Shown: positions 19,044 through 29,660, counted from the stretch's first letter. The stretch is DNA of 64,000 bases from Sporocytophaga sp. (GCA_024707265.1 JANQAB010000004.1:434001-498000), one strand, 5' to 3'. Numbers and translations: made by a program. Notes: generated by a model not told the origin, from the letters alone.

Positions 19044-20459
19044 ATGGGGTATTTAAGTGTATTCGACATGCTTAAAATCGGCATTGGTCCGTCAAGTTCT
19101 CACACATTCGGGCCATGGACAGCGGCCAGAAGATGGGTCAATGAATTGATATTATCGGGTATTCCTTTTAATGAAATTAAGGTGGAGTTGTATGGCTCTC
19201 TGGCGCTTACCGGTAAAGGTCACTGTACAGACAAAGCTATTTTATTCGGTTTGATGGACCTTGATCCGGAAGAGGTTGAGGTGGATCTGCTCGAGGCTTA
19301 TTGTAATGCCAACCTTGAACATAAGCTGATTTTTCCTGATTCTCTCAGAATTAAATTTGATGTCTCTAGAGACCTTCATTTTCTCAAGAATACTGTTTTG
19401 CCTTATCATTCTAATGGAATGAAGTTTAAAGCATTTTTAAATGAAGCACTTATAGCAGAAGATATCTTCTATTCAATAGGTGGTGGTTTTATAGTAAAGG
19501 AAGGAGAAGCGGAGACAATGATTGCAGATCATAAAGAGCTTCCTTATCCATGTTTTAATCCTAAAGACCTTGTTACTTCGGCTCTTAAGCATCATTTGTC
19601 CATATCTGATCTTGTGCTTGGAAATGAAAAGATCCTTAGAACTGAAGACGAAATAAAGGCAAGATTGATGAAGTTGTGGACAGTTATGAAAGAGGCGGCA
19701 TACGAAGGATGTCATCAGGAGGGTATTTTGCCTGGTGGTCTGGAAGTGAAAAGACGTGCTGCAGCTTTAAACAAACAATTGTTGAGAGTGCATAACTACA
19801 GCAATGCAGATGAATGGACAGAGGCAATGAAAGTAGGGCGTGATTTTAAAAAAGTAATTACAAGGATCAGTTGTCTTGCCCTTGCGATCAATGAAGTCAA
19901 TGCATCCATGGGCCGTATTGTAACGGCTCCCACTAATGGTTCTGCAGGAGTAGTGCCAGCCGTTTTGTTTTATTATATCTGCTTTTCAGGCCAGGAAGTA
20001 AAGGATGATGATATATGCCGATTTCTTCTTACAGCAGGAGAAATAGGGAAATATTTTAAATTGGGAGCAACGATCAGCGCGGCAGCTGGCGGATGTCAGG
20101 CAGAAATAGGGGTGTCCTCTTCGATGGCAGCAGCAGCTTTAACAGAATGTCTGGGAGGTTCTCCTGCTCAGGTTCTGATGGCAGCAGAAATAGCAGCAGA
20201 GCATCATCTAGGCCTTACCTGTGATCCTGTTGGAGGTTTAGTTCAAATACCTTGTATTGAAAGGAATTCTATGGGAGCTATTAAAGCCATTACCGCCAGT
20301 ATGATGGCCCTAGCAGGGAATCCTGATCATGCAAAGGTTAGTCTGGAAAATGTTATCAGCACAATGAAGCAGACGGCTGAAGGTATGAATGAAAATTTTA
20401 AAGAGACTTCACTTGGAGGGTTGGCAGTTAATGTTTCGGTTAATATTCCTGAATGCTGA
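19044..20459 (+). CDS. sdaA: L-serine dehydratase (L-serine ammonia-lyase), single chain, iron-sulfur
   Basis: I start at the ATG of MGYLSVFDMLKIGIGPSSSH, the invariant family N-terminus; an earlier in-frame start at 18987 overlaps the upstream gene. The 472-residue chain has the SSSHT substrate loop near residue 18, the nucleotide-like TAPTNGSAGVVPA segment, and cysteines for a [4Fe-4S] cluster in GGCQAEIG, LTCDPVGG and QIPCIERN. It converts L-serine to pyruvate and ammonia. The length matches the fused alpha-beta form. The region just downstream contains dispersed AAAGCT repeats. Confidence 0.94.
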   Translation: MGYLSVFDMLKIGIGPSSSHTFGPWTAARRWVNELILSGIPFNEIKVELYGSLALTGKGHCTDKAILFGLMDLDPEEVEVDLLEAYCNANLEHKLIFPDSLRIKFDVSRDLHFLKNTVLPYHSNGMKFKAFLNEALIAEDIFYSIGGGFIVKEGEAETMIADHKELPYPCFNPKDLVTSALKHHLSISDLVLGNEKILRTEDEIKARLMKLWTVMKEAAYEGCHQEGILPGGLEVKRRAAALNKQLLRVHNYSNADEWTEAMKVGRDFKKVITRISCLALAINEVNASMGRIVTAPTNGSAGVVPAVLFYYICFSGQEVKDDDICRFLLTAGEIGKYFKLGATISAAAGGCQAEIGVSSSMAAAALTECLGGSPAQVLMAAEIAAEHHLGLTCDPVGGLVQIPCIERNSMGAIKAITASMMALAGNPDHAKVSLENVISTMKQTAEGMNENFKETSLGGLAVNVSVNIPEC

Positions 20460-20460
20460 A

Positions 20461-20690
20461 GAAAGCTTAAAGTAGAAAGCTTAAAGTAGAAAGTTTAACT
20501 TTACTTTCTGCGTTGGGCCATAAAATTCAATATTTGATTTTATTTCAAAACAGCCTAAATATATTTTGATAGATTTATTTTATTAAACTCAAAATATTCA
20601 ACGAACTCAATTCGGAATTCCAAACATATTTTTACTTTTTTTACTTTCAACTTTCAGCTTTTCGCCTTCCGCTTTTAGCTTTCATTAGAA
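20461..20690. repeat. AAAGCT-type dispersed repeat with inverted ends
   Basis: The left end (20461-20500) holds repeated AAGCTTAAAGTAGAAAG units. The right end (20636-20686) holds the reverse-complement style CTTTCAACTTTCAGC then CTTCCGCTTTTAGCTTTC. The middle is plain A/T-rich sequence. The same word family appears in the coding tail at 37480-37780 and at 37968-38005. Confidence 0.6.
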
Positions 20691-20721
20691 ATCATTAAAT
20701 TCGTTACTGGCTTAATTTTAA

Positions 20722-21795
20722 ATGCGAGCCAAAGATGATCAAATGATTGATTTTACAGAAGTTAAGTTACATAATATTGTTGTCCATAATATCGGAAACA
20801 GTCTTCAGGAAGAAGGAATGAAATTGTCGAAGGGGCCTTTGGTTTTCAAAGAATCTATAGTGAAGGACCTCCTCATGAAGTATTTTTTATCACCCTTTAA
20901 AGGTGAGCTTTTCTATAACTTTTTCCATGATACGGAACTGGCGCTTAATGAAATTTACAATTACGCTTCTAAAATTTTTGATGATCCTGATTGCTTTTAC
21001 CTTCAGACCATTAACATATCCAAACATCTTTATGATAAATCCAATCATCATAACATAAAAGGTGGTGAATTTTACCTTGTATACTTTGCAGATAGCGTAG
21101 TGAACGGGGATGTAATGGATGCTATAGGTTTATTCAAATCTGAAAATAAGGATACCTATCTTCGTATATTTCAGGATACTGATAACTTTGAAATAGAACA
21201 CGAACAGGGTGTTAACATTAACAAACTGGATAAGGGCTGCCTGATCTTTAATACGCATAAAGAACAAGGATATAAAATCTGCGTGGTTGACAATACCAAT
21301 AAAGGGCAGGAAGCGCAATACTGGAAGAATGATTTTCTGAAGATCAAGCAGCATGAAGATAACTACTTCCATACTCAGAACTTAATGAAGCTTACCAAAG
21401 AGTTTTGTAATGAAGTTTTAGATAAAGAATACGAGGTAAGCAAAGCTGATCAGATTGAGTTGATGAACAGATCTGTACAGTATTTTGCCAAAAAGGAAGT
21501 ATTTAACCTTAATGAGTTTCAGGAAGAGGTGATGGGAAATGAAGAAACAATGGTAAATGCTTTTAATACCTACAAAGATGAGTTTCAGGAAAAGAATCAG
21601 GTCAATACCTATGATGAATTCAATATCTCCAACGGGGCTTTTAAAAGCAACAAGAAGATATTTAAAAGCATTCTAAAACTGGATAAGAATTTTCACGTCT
21701 ACATCCACGGCAACAAAGAATTCATTGAAAGGGGATATGACGAAACACGCCAAATGCACTACTATCAGCTATTCTTCAAGAGTGAAACTTCCTAG
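20722..21795 (+). CDS. Nucleoid-associated protein, NdpA/YejK-like
   Basis: The 357-residue protein begins MIDFTEVKLHNIVVHNIGN when read from the inner Met at 20743, which is the conventional family start; 20722 is the longer possibility. Family landmarks are KDLLMKYFLSPFK, GEFYLVYFADSVVN, LDKGCLIF and AQYWKNDFLKI. YejK/NdpA family proteins bind the nucleoid; their exact role is poorly known and some relatives occur in conflict loci. No close operon partner is present. Confidence 0.85.
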   Translation: MRAKDDQMIDFTEVKLHNIVVHNIGNSLQEEGMKLSKGPLVFKESIVKDLLMKYFLSPFKGELFYNFFHDTELALNEIYNYASKIFDDPDCFYLQTINISKHLYDKSNHHNIKGGEFYLVYFADSVVNGDVMDAIGLFKSENKDTYLRIFQDTDNFEIEHEQGVNINKLDKGCLIFNTHKEQGYKICVVDNTNKGQEAQYWKNDFLKIKQHEDNYFHTQNLMKLTKEFCNEVLDKEYEVSKADQIELMNRSVQYFAKKEVFNLNEFQEEVMGNEETMVNAFNTYKDEFQEKNQVNTYDEFNISNGAFKSNKKIFKSILKLDKNFHVYIHGNKEFIERGYDETRQMHYYQLFFKSETS

Positions 21796-21823
21796 GAAGT
21801 GATCTTACAAAAGTTCATTATTT

Positions 21824-22519
21824 TTATTTCTGTTTAATCTCAAAAGTTTCGAAAAAAGCAGAGAAGCCTTTATCTGTAGGACTGCAGGCATATAATCCTA
21901 TATTGATCTTTAGAGCATCCTTATGTAAATGAGCAATTCTTATCTGCTGAAAATCTTTCTGTCCATACTTTGCATAAATCTCAAAGTCTTGGCCTTTTCT
22001 GATAATTTTATATTCAACTCTTCTTATATCTGCAGGAATTTCCTGCGTTGACCAGTCAGAATAGCCGAGATTCGTTACTACTGCTCCAAGATGTGAAAAC
22101 TCACTGGTTTCATATTCAGTTGAAGTCTTCAGCCAGTTGTCTTCATCAAGACGAACGCAAAGACCGGCCTGATCATATCTGTGTTTGGGAGAAAAAGATA
22201 CGGTTGTTGTCATCTCAAAGTCCCCTTCAACTTCTTTATATAAGAAATGGGCATTGTCATTCCTGAATCCATAATGCGTTCTTTGCCAGAAATCAGATCC
22301 GGAATCAGGTTCAATCAATAATCCTTCTTTTGTTACCTTCCACGATTTAGGTTCATGAAACCATTTGAAATTCTTTATACTATCTGAATTGATCATGTTT
22401 AAAGTTGTAATGTTTTTGATTTCTAAGACGTCTTGGTTCTTTTTTTCATTACATGAAATCAAAAGAATGAAGCACCAAATGAAGCAGAAATTGCTGATTC
22501 TTGAATAGGAATTGATCAT
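21824..22519 (-). CDS. DUF1349 lipoprotein, concanavalin-like fold
   Basis: The 231-residue protein has a lipoprotein signal ending FILLISC. The mature part matches the DUF1349 (YesU-like) lectin/glucanase fold: FKWFHEPKSWKVTKEGLLIEP, SGSDFWQRTHYGF, DQAGLCVRLDEDNWLK, EYETSEFSHLGAVVTNLGYSDWS. These proteins are presumed carbohydrate-binding. An envelope location is inferred from the lipobox. Confidence 0.82.
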   Translation of the reverse strand: MINSYSRISNFCFIWCFILLISCNEKKNQDVLEIKNITTLNMINSDSIKNFKWFHEPKSWKVTKEGLLIEPDSGSDFWQRTHYGFRNDNAHFLYKEVEGDFEMTTTVSFSPKHRYDQAGLCVRLDEDNWLKTSTEYETSEFSHLGAVVTNLGYSDWSTQEIPADIRRVEYKIIRKGQDFEIYAKYGQKDFQQIRIAHLHKDALKINIGLYACSPTDKGFSAFFETFEIKQK

Positions 22520-22639
22520 AGCTCAAAGATATTTTTTTTTGTCAATAATGGAATATAACCATTTTATAATAACTGTGATGTTCTGTTTTTTTTCGTAAAT
22601 TTCACATTGATTAATATTGAGCAAATAACCTTTTTTAGA

Positions 22640-23032
22640 ATGAGAATACTTTTATCAATTACATTATTGGTTGTCATGGCACTTTCGGGCTGCACAGTAG
22701 AAAAAATTGATGTTAATTACGCAGAGAAAGTTGCTGGTACTTATGCATTGGGAAGTTATGATAATCAGCTGGGGACATATGGTTTAAATGTTAATGATAA
22801 AGTCATCATCACAAGAATCAATGACAATCATGTTAAAATACAAGTGGACTTTTATAACTCCAATGATGATATATTTGCAGATGATGTTTGGTTAACCCCA
22901 AATGGAGCAAGTTATAATATATCTCAAACTTACCGCTATTCGGTTCTGAATGGGAAGATTGATCCTAAGTATTTATCGTTCAGAATAGATTATAACAATG
23001 GTAATTTTGATGCTATTACAGCTTTAAGGTAA
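22640..23032 (+). CDS. Small lipoprotein, beta-rich
   Basis: I choose the ATG at 22640 because MRILLSITLLVVMALSGC is a clean lipoprotein signal; a TTG 33 bp upstream is the alternative. The 130-residue product has a beta-rich mature region (GTYALGSYDNQLGTYGLNVND, NHVKIQVDFYN), resembling lipocalin-like or META-like small envelope proteins without a firm match. It is followed 18 bp later by the phosphatidylserine synthase gene. Confidence 0.7.
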   Translation: MRILLSITLLVVMALSGCTVEKIDVNYAEKVAGTYALGSYDNQLGTYGLNVNDKVIITRINDNHVKIQVDFYNSNDDIFADDVWLTPNGASYNISQTYRYSVLNGKIDPKYLSFRIDYNNGNFDAITALR

Positions 23033-23050
23033 AATAGAAAAGGTTTACGA

Positions 23051-23584
23051 ATGCAAAACAACAATATATTAAATTTTATACGCAAGCCGGATTGGATTTC
23101 TTTGGGAAATGGAATTTGTGGGGCACTGGCGATTATATTAAGTATTAAAAATTATAATCCTTTATTTCCTGCCGGTTTTGTTGTGGCTGGTGGTATATTG
23201 GATTTCTTTGATGGAAGGGTAGCAAGGAAGTATAACCTGGCTTCTGATTTTGGTAAAAACCTGGATTCACTTTGCGATATTGTTACTTTTATTGTTGCTC
23301 CCGTTGTTTTTGCTTTTACTTATATTGAGAATCTTTCTGTTTGGGAAACGGCTGTACTGGTTTTTTATATTGCTGTGGGCCTTCTAAGGTTAGCCAGATT
23401 CAATGTTACAGGTACTTTAAGTAATGGAAAGTATTTTGAGGGGATGCCTGTTCCATTCAGTATTGGGCTTATTGTTGCGTATTTTCCAATACTTCACCTT
23501 TCGTTGCCTATGGTATCTTGGATCTTCCTGTTTCTCATACATGGTGGTCTGATGATATCAACGGTGAAGATAAGAAAACTGTAG
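23051..23584 (+). CDS. pssA: CDP-diacylglycerol-serine O-phosphatidyltransferase
   Basis: The 177-residue multi-pass membrane protein has the complete CDP-alcohol phosphotransferase signature D-G-x2-A-R-x8-G-x3-D-x3-D at residues 54-76 (DGRVAR, then G68, D72 and D76). It joins CDP-diacylglycerol to serine, the step leading to phosphatidylethanolamine. Its short form without a C-terminal extension is typical of type II bacterial enzymes. Assignment as serine rather than another alcohol acceptor rests on overall similarity to short Bacteroidota PssA. Confidence 0.88.
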   Translation: MQNNNILNFIRKPDWISLGNGICGALAIILSIKNYNPLFPAGFVVAGGILDFFDGRVARKYNLASDFGKNLDSLCDIVTFIVAPVVFAFTYIENLSVWETAVLVFYIAVGLLRLARFNVTGTLSNGKYFEGMPVPFSIGLIVAYFPILHLSLPMVSWIFLFLIHGGLMISTVKIRKL

Positions 23585-23628
23585 GCTGGGGAAGACCTTG
23601 AGCAAAATTGTAAGTAAAGTTGGAGAAT

Positions 23629-24606
23629 TTATTTAGTCACCACTTTCCCAGTCTTAAAAAAGCTCATCCATTTTTGTCTCTTGTCTTTGGGAAAGGCAGC
23701 TTCTTTTACAGCTATAAAGTTTGCAAATAATGCCTGATTCCCCAGCACTACATACCATAGCTGTGATTCAGGATTATGGTCAGTAATAAATTCCGGTGTT
23801 TCAATAGTAAAAATAATCCATGGATATTGGGCTGTAGAATCGCTTTGTTCTAATAGGGTCAATTTTGCTTTGGGGGCTTCTGCTTTAGCCTGATCGTAAA
23901 AAATGCTCATTGCTTTTTCTACCGACAAAACTCTTGCACTTTTGATCGAACTCATATAACCCATCTCTGTCCACTTATCTAAAGATTCATTGGCATGAAT
24001 GAGTTCAGTAATTTTTACCTGATCATCTTCCTGACTGTTGCCTGTAATCCAGTTTTCGTTTTCAGGCCAGTTCAATATAAAAGTTTCCTTAGGTCTTGGA
24101 GTTATAGTACAATATTTATCAAGGTAAATGCCGGCTTTCAGTTCTCCATGTCTATCAGCCTTAGTAAAATCGTCACAGGCCCCTTTTTTATTGCCCGTCT
24201 GAGCCCGTAGCTGCCCGCGAAGGAGTAATGCATTGGGGAATTTCTCATTGAGCTCGATTACTTTATCTAATGGAGTCAGAGCTTCCCTGTATCGCTCCAG
24301 AGTAGCAAATACCGTTGCTCTGCCATAATGTGGATCAGGATAATTCGGATCTATTTCAATGGCTTTGTTAAAGTCTTCCATAGCTGCTTCCAGGTTATTC
24401 AATGCCAGTTCACAAGCGCCACGATTGAAATAAGCGTTTTTTAATTTTTTATCAGCTTTGATAGCTAATGAATAATCCTTGATAGCGCCTGAATAATCTT
24501 CCTTGTTATGTTTTTCAAGTCCGCTCTGAAGGTAATCTTCAGCCGTTTGAGCGAAGAGGCTAACGTAAAAGAATGTTAATAGTATTATTGATAATGTTTT
24601 TTTCAT
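23629..24606 (-). CDS. Exported TPR protein
   Basis: I start at the ATG of MKKTLSIILLTFFYVSLFAQ, a good signal peptide; five earlier codons are also open. Residues 25-160 contain at least three TPR units (LEKHNKEDYSGAIKDYSLAI, AMEDFNKAIEIDPNYPD, ALTPLDKVIELNEKFPNALL). The C-terminal half (about 170-325) is a separate alpha/beta domain (NWPENENWITGNSQED, WYVVLGNQALFANFIAV) of unknown function. It is likely periplasmic. Confidence 0.8.
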   Translation of the reverse strand: MKKTLSIILLTFFYVSLFAQTAEDYLQSGLEKHNKEDYSGAIKDYSLAIKADKKLKNAYFNRGACELALNNLEAAMEDFNKAIEIDPNYPDPHYGRATVFATLERYREALTPLDKVIELNEKFPNALLLRGQLRAQTGNKKGACDDFTKADRHGELKAGIYLDKYCTITPRPKETFILNWPENENWITGNSQEDDQVKITELIHANESLDKWTEMGYMSSIKSARVLSVEKAMSIFYDQAKAEAPKAKLTLLEQSDSTAQYPWIIFTIETPEFITDHNPESQLWYVVLGNQALFANFIAVKEAAFPKDKRQKWMSFFKTGKVVTK

Positions 24607-24646
24607 TCGTAAGCTGTACAAGGCAGTTTAAATCTAAGGGATATTA

Positions 24647-25271
24647 TTATTTTTTCACAGAGGTTTTATGAATTACCTTCATGTTTATTGTTAAACCTGA
24701 AACTGTGAGACTTTCAGCTATAGTTTTGTCAAAGACAAAGCCAACTCTGTCAGATAGGAATCCATTAGGGTAAAAAGTTGAACGACCAATGTCTCCATCC
24801 ATTGCAGAGATACAGAATGAACCACTATTATATTTAAAGTAGAACTGAATAATTTGAATAGACTTGTATTTCTTATTCAAAGAAAAATCAAAAAGTTTTT
24901 TCGTCATAATAGACCCTTTATAAAATCTTATCCCAATAATTTCTTTGTTAATAATATTTTTCCATCCAAAGTCAAAAGGAACTTTGTGTATTTTATCGTT
25001 TGGCTTTGCTTTGGAAGTACTTTCAAGCTTGAGCATATTGGGGATGGTTATTCCATCAGAGTTACTAAATGGATTTGTTACATACAATTTTTTCTCCATC
25101 TGAAAAAGTAATTTCCCATTCCGGAGAATGAAGAACAAAATCATCTGTATGAACATTTGTCCAGTCTCCGGATAGTATGTCGTAATGAAATTTAGTTTCG
25201 ATATATTTAATTTCTGAGATCGATTTGCCAAGGAGTTTTTCGAAGGATTGTATAGAGTTTTGCTCTTTCAT
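24647..25271 (-). CDS. Hypothetical protein (one frameshift)
   Basis: Two overlapping leftward frames form one protein of about 207 residues. The first runs MKEQNSIQSFEKLLGKSISEIKY to TFSDGEK, and the second continues KLYVTNPFSNSDGI and ends in a repeated-strand region (GRSTFYPNGFLSDRVGFVFD). Removing one T from the T6 run at 25088-25093 joins them. There is no signal peptide. The N-terminal part suggests a small soluble protein; no family is recognised. Confidence 0.65.
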
Positions 25272-25303
25272 TTAATGTCTCAGTAATATAGATAAATGTA
25301 CAT

Positions 25304-25831
25304 TTATAGATGTTCTCCTGAATTTGTAAAATTCATTTGCTGCTTTCTGATCTCTGCATAATTCTTTATTCTATCTCTTATTAATGCACAGATAAGCAGA
25401 CCTACCGTGAATGTCGCAAGTATTGTGCAAAGAATCATTCCTGCCAATGGCATAATGATTATAGTCAAAATATCCATTTCTAAATTGTCAACAATTGAGA
25501 TAATAATAAAGACGCTCCAGCAGACTAAATTTATTGTTAATGAGTATTTAAACGAAGATATTAAAAGAGATTTTTCTCTTGGGTAATTTTGAAATACTTT
25601 ATATCCTGCATATCCCAGAGCAAACAAGAGTGTGAAAATCAATCCTAGAATGGCATTACCATAAATACTTATAATTGCCATCAATGGTAATCCTTCATTT
25701 GTAATAATTACCGGAAACCAAAGGGTAAAAAAGATTCCCAAAAGAGTAGCGGGTAGTCCTAATTTATAAGAAATAAAAATGCTACTTCTCTTTAAAGAAA
25801 ATCGTTCAGGAGATTGTGTAAAATCAGGCAT
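25304..25831 (-). CDS. Four-helix integral membrane protein
   Basis: The 175-residue product has four hydrophobic segments: LPATLLGIFFTLWFPVIIT, AIISIYGNAILGLIFTLLFAL, INLVCWSVFIIISIV and IIMPLAGMILCTILATFTVGLLICALI. Both ends are polar. It is next to the frameshifted hypothetical gene on the same strand. The function is unknown. Confidence 0.68.
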   Translation of the reverse strand: MPDFTQSPERFSLKRSSIFISYKLGLPATLLGIFFTLWFPVIITNEGLPLMAIISIYGNAILGLIFTLLFALGYAGYKVFQNYPREKSLLISSFKYSLTINLVCWSVFIIISIVDNLEMDILTIIIMPLAGMILCTILATFTVGLLICALIRDRIKNYAEIRKQQMNFTNSGEHL

Positions 25832-26013
25832 ATCTTATTGTTATTTGCAAAATAGAGGCTCTCAAAGGAGTTCACTTCCTGGATTTTGCGAGAAAATTAG
25901 TTTTATAATATAGATTTCCGAGCTTTTTAGCCAAAAGCTCGGAAATTCGAATCAAAATAAAATTTTAACTTAATCAAATTAAACAATGTTTTTCTATTAG
26001 AACTGGCGGAATT

Positions 26014-27456
26014 ATGAAAATATTATTGACAGGAGCTAACGGATATATTGGAAAACGTCTTTTACCTGTATTGCTCGAGCAGGGACATGAGGTGATTTGC
26101 TGTGTACGCGACAGGAGAAGACTTGATACTTTTGATAAATACAAAGTTGCCGTATTTGAGGTGGATTTTTTAAAACCTGTAGATATTGATCGTGCTCCAC
26201 TGGATTTTGATGTAGCCTTTTATCTGATTCATTCTTTGTCCGGTTCTATCGGTAAATTTGAAGCCAAAGAACGTTCCTCAGCTCAGAATTTTGTACAATA
26301 CCTGAATTCCAGCTCGGCCCGACAGATTATTTTCCTTACCGGTATCGTAAATGAAGAGGTACTATCTCCTCATTTGAAATCCAGGAAGATGGTGGAAGGG
26401 GTACTCGGAGAATCTTCTGTTCCCTTAACTGTTCTGCGCGCCGGTATCATTGTAGGTTCCGGAAGTGCTTCCTTTGAAATCATAAGAGATCTGGTGGAAA
26501 AGCTTCCTGTCATGGTTACTCCCAAATGGGTACATAGTAAGATTCAGCCAATAGGAGTCGGAGATGTGATAAAATTTCTGACAGGAGTTATGCTGAATGA
26601 ACCCTGCATTAACAAAGCATTTGATATCAGCGGACCGGAAGTGTTGACCTATAAACAGCTAATGCTCCAGTATGCGGAAGTAAGGCATTTAAGAAGATAT
26701 ATGATAGATGTTCCGTTTATGACTCCTCGCTTGTCTTCTTATTGGCTTTATTTCATTACATCTACTTCCTATAATCTCGCTGTCAACCTTGTAGAAAGCA
26801 TGAAGATAGATGTAGTGGCAAAGGACAAGGAACTGGAAAAAATATTGAACATTCAGCCTGTTACCTATAAAGAATCTGTTCGGAAAGCCTTCAAAAAAAT
26901 TGAGGAAAATATGGTTGTCTCAAGCTGGAAGGACTCATTTAGCAGTAGTACTGCACAATATTCCATGATGGATCTGATTCAGGTTCCTGTATTTGGATGT
27001 TCAAGGGACAAACAAGAAACAGAACTGAAAACGAATATTGAAGATGCTAAAGATAAACTCTGGTCCATAGGAGGAAAAAATGGCTGGTATGCTTCTGACA
27101 GGCTCTGGAAAATCAGGGGATTCATGGATAAACTTGTTGGAGGAGTTGGGTTAAGAAGGGGAAGAAGAGATCCTAAACATCTTTATAATGGAGATGCCCT
27201 TGACTTCTGGAGGGTAATTCTTTCTGATAAAAAGGCAGGACGATTACTCTTATTTGCAGAAATGAAACTGCCCGGAGAAGCTTGGCTTGAATGGAAGTTC
27301 GTCCGCCACGATGATAAGAATTTCCTTCAGCAAACTGCTACCTTCAGACCCAAAGGACTGCCAGGAAGATTATATTGGTACCTGATGCTGCCTTTCCATC
27401 ATTTAATTTTCAACAAAATGGCCAGATCCATTGCAGCAGGACATACGGAAAAATGA
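26014..27456 (+). CDS. SDR-type NAD(P)-binding protein fused to DUF2867
   Basis: The 480-residue protein has an N-terminal Rossmann domain at 1-300 with the atypical SDR motif GANGYIGKRLLPVLLEQGHEV, an AFYLIHSLSG strand, and ISGPEVLTYKQL. The C-terminal DUF2867 domain at about 320-475 contains DALDFWRVILSD, AEMKLPGEAWLEW and FRPKGLPGRLYWYLMLPFHHLIF. Such proteins are common in Bacteroidota and may act on quinone or lipid-like substrates, but activity is not established. It looks monocistronic. Confidence 0.85.
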   Translation: MKILLTGANGYIGKRLLPVLLEQGHEVICCVRDRRRLDTFDKYKVAVFEVDFLKPVDIDRAPLDFDVAFYLIHSLSGSIGKFEAKERSSAQNFVQYLNSSSARQIIFLTGIVNEEVLSPHLKSRKMVEGVLGESSVPLTVLRAGIIVGSGSASFEIIRDLVEKLPVMVTPKWVHSKIQPIGVGDVIKFLTGVMLNEPCINKAFDISGPEVLTYKQLMLQYAEVRHLRRYMIDVPFMTPRLSSYWLYFITSTSYNLAVNLVESMKIDVVAKDKELEKILNIQPVTYKESVRKAFKKIEENMVVSSWKDSFSSSTAQYSMMDLIQVPVFGCSRDKQETELKTNIEDAKDKLWSIGGKNGWYASDRLWKIRGFMDKLVGGVGLRRGRRDPKHLYNGDALDFWRVILSDKKAGRLLLFAEMKLPGEAWLEWKFVRHDDKNFLQQTATFRPKGLPGRLYWYLMLPFHHLIFNKMARSIAAGHTEK

Positions 27457-27618
27457 ATTTAAAACAGAAATTGCTACTTATTAGTTATCAGAAGTTTTAC
27501 TTTTTTTATTGTTAAAAACTTTATAATTTATCATTGTTACGGAATATTTTTTCAAACCGGATAAACCTGTTATATTCCGATTTCGTTTTTACAGTTAACT
27601 ACTAAAACAGATATATTC

Positions 27619-29275
27619 ATGGCAAGTAAACCTTGGTTAAATCAATACCCAAAAGAGGTCAATCCGGAAATTAATCCTGACGAGTATGCTTCCGTACTGC
27701 ATTTTTTCGAAGATTGTATCAAGAAATACGGGGATCTTATTGGGTTTGTAAACATGGGTAAAACCATGACATTTAAGCAACTTGATGAATATTCCACTCA
27801 GTTTGCTGCTTATCTTCAGAACCATGCAAAGCTCAAGCAGGGCGATAGAATTGCGATTCAGATGCCAAATCTATTGCAAAATCCTGTAGTTATCTTCGGA
27901 GCGGTCAAAGCGGGTCTTATAATAGTGAATACAAATCCGCTGTATACAGAGCGTGAGATGGAGCATCAGTTCAAGGATTCAGGAGCCAAAGCAATTGTGA
28001 TCCTTGCCAATTTTGCAGATAAGCTGGAGGTTATCAGGAAAAATACGGATATAAAAAACATAATCATTACAGAAATAGGAGATATGCAGGGAGCTTTAAA
28101 AGGAGCTATCGTGAATTTTGTGGTGAAGTATGTCAAAAAGATGGTTCCTACTTATAACATACCCGAAGCAGTTAAATTTAATGATGCCTTAAAGTTGGGT
28201 AAAGCATCATCCTGGACAAAGCCGGAACTTAAAGGCTCTGATGTATGCTTTTTACAATACACCGGGGGAACAACAGGGGTATCTAAAGGGGCTATGCTTA
28301 CACATAGAAACATCGTAGCAAACATGCTTCAAAGTTATGAGTGGTTTAAGCCTGTATTGAAAGAAAGAGAAGAGATTGTGATCACGCCGCTTCCGTTGTA
28401 TCATATCTTTGCTTTAACAGCAAACCTTTTGGTGATGATGAAGTATGGGGCCAAAAAATATCCTGATCACTAATCCTAAAGATATGAAGGCCTTCATTAA
28501 GGAGCTTAAAATGTATCCGTTTTCATTGATGACAGGAGTAAATACCTTGTTTAACGGTCTTTTGAATCAGGAAGCGTTTAAAACCGTAGATTTTTCGCAT
28601 CTAAAGATGACTGTCGGAGGTGGAATGGCTGTTCAGAAGCCAGTTGCTCAGAAATGGGAAGAGGTAACTAAGACAAAGCTTGCTGAAGGATATGGCTTAA
28701 CGGAAACTTCTCCTGTAGCCTGCGTAAATCCTGTGGATGGAAGAATGAGACTAGGTTCGATCGGGTTGCCCATACCAAGTACTGAGTTGAAAATTATGAA
28801 TGATGATGGTCAGGAAGTAGGCATAGATGAGCCCGGGGAGCTTTGGATCAAAGGTCCGCAGGTAATGGCAGGTTATTGGCAAAGACAGGAAGAAACAGCC
28901 AACGTTATGGTAGGAGAATGGTTCAAGTCTGGTGACATGGCTGCGATTGATAAAGATGGATTTTTCAGAATAGTGGACAGAAAGAAAGAAATGGTATTGG
29001 TAAGTGGGTTCAACGTATATCCGAATGAAGTAGAAGAAGTTTTATGTATGCATCCGAAAATATTGGAAGCAGGGGTGAAAGGTATTCCGGATGATAAAAC
29101 CAATGAAGCTGTAAAAGCATTTATTGTCAAAAAAGATCCGTCACTTACCGAAGAAGAAGTAAAAGAGCATTGCAGAAAGTATCTGACATCCTATAAAGTG
29201 CCTAAGCATATAGTGTTCAGAAATGAATTGCCGAAGAGCAACGTAGGTAAGATATTGAGAAGGTTGATGGAGTAA
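27619..29275 (+). CDS. fadD: Long-chain fatty-acid-CoA ligase (one frameshift)
   Basis: Read through one shift this is a ~550-residue AMP-forming acyl-CoA synthetase. Landmarks in order: GDRIAIQMPNLLQNPVVIFGA, P-loop YTGGTTGVSKGAMLTH, EGYGLTETSPVA, AGYWQR, SGDMAAIDKDGFFRIVDRKKEM and the C-terminal lysine loop PKSNVGKILRR. The first frame ends MMKYGAKKYPDH. Removing one A from the A6 run at 28453-28458 restores YGAKNILITNPKDM. It activates fatty acids for beta-oxidation or lipid synthesis in the cytoplasm. The specific FadD chain preference is inferred. Confidence 0.9.
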
Positions 29276-29294
29276 GACGAATTCAGCTAAGTTT

Positions 29295-29331
29295 AAAAAG
29301 GACCGTTTGATTTATTTAAGCGGTCCTTTTT
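29295..29331 (+). terminator. Intrinsic terminator after the acyl-CoA ligase
   Basis: An 11-bp perfect stem (AAAAAGGACCG at 29295-29305 with 29321-29331) and 15-nt loop end in five T. It works in either direction. Confidence 0.85.
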
Positions 29332-29660
29332 GTTTGAATTGGGTAGGATTTATATTCTGCTACCTTTTTGGGTAAATCACATTGTGATTTCTTTATTATA
29401 TCCAGTTTGTCTGATACTTTTGAGAAATTTGCGAAAATGACCAAGTATTGGAATTGAGAATGCCCCCAAAAGTAGCATCAATAAATTCTATTTTTTGAAT
29501 GTTGGTTTTTTATTTTTTGATTTAGAAAATCTATTTTATATATTTCATTTTCAGTGAGTAATGAGGTGGAATGCTGGTTCCTAAAGTATATTATTCCATA
29601 ATGGCTTTCCAATAAATTTTATTTCAACTTAAAAGAATTTTTAATTTCTCAATTCGTGCT
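29332..29660. other. Intergenic region before the DUF4157 gene
   Basis: About 330 bp of A/T-rich sequence. It should carry the promoter of the downstream gene; I see no repeat copies or structured RNA. Confidence 0.35.
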